A stretch of DNA of 64,000 nt from assembly GCA_900316855.1 (NCBI GenBank), contig ONEK01000009.1:1-64000 (forward strand). The letters run 5' to 3'. The stretch comes from an uncultured Lachnospiraceae bacterium (GTDB taxonomy: Bacteria > Bacillota > Clostridia > Lachnospirales > Lachnospiraceae). The notes beneath the pieces were generated by a model. It was not told where the DNA came from, ran no database searches, and worked only from the letters and a program-made list of their open reading frames with translations. Made by a program: the position numbers and the translations under genes. Below are positions 62,511-64,000 of the stretch, piece by piece; the first letter of the stretch is position 1; each line of letters opens with the position of its first letter.

Positions 62511-64000
62511 TTACTGCTCCGGTTTCAGCTGGAACGTTGCGATCATCTTGCGCAGCACATCGGACTGGCCTGACAGCTCCTGGCTGGCAGCGGCGCTTTC
62601 CTCGGCTGTCGCGGCGTTCGTCTGCACAACCTTCGAAATCTGATCGATGCCCTCGTTGATCCGCTCGATTTCCTTGGCCTGCTGCTTCGAGGATTCCGCG
62701 ATGCCGTCCATGAGGGAAACGGCTTCCTTCGTAACCTGAGACGATCTCGTCATGGACTCGGCCGTCTTCTGTACGATCTGAGAGCCGTTGTTGACAGCGG
62801 CGATTGTTTCCTCGATGAGGGTCGTCGTATTCTTTACGGACTCGGCTGACTTCTTCGCGAGGTTCCCGACCTCACCCGCAACAACCGCGAAGCCCTTGCC
62901 AGCCTGACCTGCCCTTGCGGCCTCGACGGACGCGTTGAGGGACAGGATATTGGTCTGGAATGCGATATCGTCGATCATCTTGACGATCTTGGAGATCTCG
63001 GAGGACTTCTCCTCGATCGTCTTCATGGCATCGACCATTTCCTTCATCATCTGGTTGCTCTCATGCAGCTCCTTGCCGGCGGCATTGGCCTTGTCGCGTG
63101 CACTCGTTGCGTCGTTCGCACTCTTCTTGATATTGTCGGAAACCTCCCTGATGCTGGAGGAGAGGGTCTGAACGGAATCGGCCTGCTCGGTCGAGCCCTG
63201 TGCGAGAGCCTGCGCCCCGTTTGCAACCTGGGAGGCACCCGCGTCGACCTGCGTCGTGGAGGAGTCGATCTGCCGCATCGTGCTGGAGAGATTTTCCAGC
63301 AGGTGCTCGAGGTTATCCTTGAGCTTGCGGAACTGGCCGTCGTAAGCACGCTGCGGAACAACCGTGAAATTCCCCTCGGAAACCTGCTGCAGGATTTCCG
63401 CCGTCTCATCAATGTAGCCCTGATAATCAGCGAGCTTAACCGTCGTTTCACTGAATGCCTTCTGCAGCTGGCCGACCTCGTCCTTCGACGTGACCTTCAC
63501 ATCGACGTTGAAGTCGCCGGAAGCGATCTTCTCCGCAGCGTCCTTCAGCAGGCTGATGGGCTTCACAATGCTGTTGCTGATGAACATGACTGCTACAATT
63601 GTCGCAATTACAATCAGGATGGCGAGAAGAGAGATGTTGCGGATGGTAGCTGCCTTGCCGCTTGCGATGAGGTTATTGACCTTCTCCATCGGAATGCCGA
63701 CGAAATAGATGCCCGTAACGCTGTTGCCTTCCTTGATCGGGACATAACCGGTCATGTACTTCGTTCCGAGGATTTCCGCCTCGCCGAAGTAATTGTTTCC
63801 GGCCTTCACAGCGGCGTAAGCGGCACCTGACGTATCGAGGTTTGTGCCGACAGCGCGGCTTCCGTCTTCCTTCTTAATGGTAGTGAGGACGCGGACGTAA
63901 TCGGAGCCGTTCGCCGCGAAGATCGTGGCAACCTCACCCATATCCTCGGCAAACTTGTCGATGTGATCGAACTTGCCCTCGATGGACGTTCCGTTCTGGG
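62511..64000 (-). CDS. methyl-accepting chemotaxis protein, 5' end beyond the window
   Basis: Transmembrane chemoreceptor. The frame stays open through the right edge, so at least 496 residues are visible and the first membrane helix is missing. Visible are part of a Cache-type sensor ([20 protein letters not shown]), a membrane helix ([20 protein letters not shown]), a HAMP domain beginning [20 protein letters not shown], and a signalling domain with [20 protein letters not shown] and [20 protein letters not shown]. An internal ATG at 63941 is not the real start. With no flagellar genes in view, it could act with type IV pili, but that is speculative. Confidence 0.93.
   Translation of the reverse strand, partial: QNGTSIEGKFDHIDKFAEDMGEVATIFAANGSDYVRVLTTIKKEDGSRAVGTNLDTSGAAYAAVKAGNNYFGEAEILGTKYMTGYVPIKEGNSVTGIYFVGIPMEKVNNLIASGKAATIRNISLLAILIVIATIVAVMFISNSIVKPISLLKDAAEKIASGDFNVDVKVTSKDEVGQLQKAFSETTVKLADYQGYIDETAEILQQVSEGNFTVVPQRAYDGQFRKLKDNLEHLLENLSSTMRQIDSSTTQVDAGASQVANGAQALAQGSTEQADSVQTLSSSIREVSDNIKKSANDATSARDKANAAGKELHESNQMMKEMVDAMKTIEEKSSEISKIVKMIDDIAFQTNILSLNASVEAARAGQAGKGFAVVAGEVGNLAKKSAESVKNTTTLIEETIAAVNNGSQIVQKTAESMTRSSQVTKEAVSLMDGIAESSKQQAKEIERINEGIDQISKVVQTNAATAEESAAASQELSGQSDVLRKMIATFQLKPEQ

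Overview
The window reads as chromosomal DNA from a fairly GC-rich, spore-forming member of the Clostridia, most likely Lachnospiraceae. The support is Firmicutes-type gene content and order: rpmB-asp23-fakA-recG, ytfI-ytfJ/GerW, RecU, HisZ plus short HisG, and rsmD-coaD. Most genes also carry strong AGGAGG-type ribosome sites. There are 55 protein genes, nearly all on the + strand. I found no rRNA, tRNA or CRISPR array.

Layout. 226-708 is an acetolactate synthase small subunit, followed by an AT-rich MNT/HEPN pair (807-1530). 1564-22433 is one long type IV pilus cluster: PilB, PilT, PilC, prepilin peptidase, a PilM-PilN fusion with a Tyr/Gly/Gln/Ser-rich insert, a PilO-like protein, four prepilin-like or PilX-like proteins, a secreted protein of unknown family, and a giant pilin with Ig-like domains. 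A HicAB toxin-antitoxin pair (22542-23162) precedes a branched-chain amino acid block (ilvN, ilvC, leuC, leuD). Next come a DUF308 membrane protein, a convergent phosphatase gene, ruvAB, zapA, a U32 peptidase-family gene, a SEDS/class B PBP pair whose PBP ends in calcium-binding-type repeats, and ytfIJ. Then follow rpmB, asp23, fakA, recG, degV, a type IIA topoisomerase gene pair, rsmD, coaD, a coiled-coil gene, a HAD hydrolase, an HTH-Uma2 fusion, a pseudouridine synthase and recU. A partial histidine block (hisZ, hisG, hisD, hisB and a barrel-HisI fusion) is followed on the minus strand by a BrnTA toxin-antitoxin pair and a chemotaxis receptor cut by the right edge.

Most striking non-coding feature. 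At least eight intergenic sites carry a modular element made of up to four consecutive hairpins in fixed order. Loops are conserved (M1: CGAT/TGAT/AGAT; M2: TGC or TTC, usually with an asymmetric bulge; M3: CTTC; M4: TGAC), while M1-M3 stem sequences differ from site to site and stay complementary. Sites are 3284-3490, 39694-39861, 49926-50188 (two tandem copies), 52925-53014, 58297-58419, 59731-59846, 60554-60608 (inverted) and 62371-62503 (inverted, matching its minus-strand genes). Several begin on the upstream stop codon and end just before the next ribosome site. A second family of about 220-nt nested inverted repeats (5958-6180 and 49678-49894) also has a conserved loop and locus-specific arms. 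I do not recognise either as a named element.

Limits. All calls come from reading the sequence and translations. No searches were run, so family names rest on motif recognition, and promoters and hairpins are predictions.
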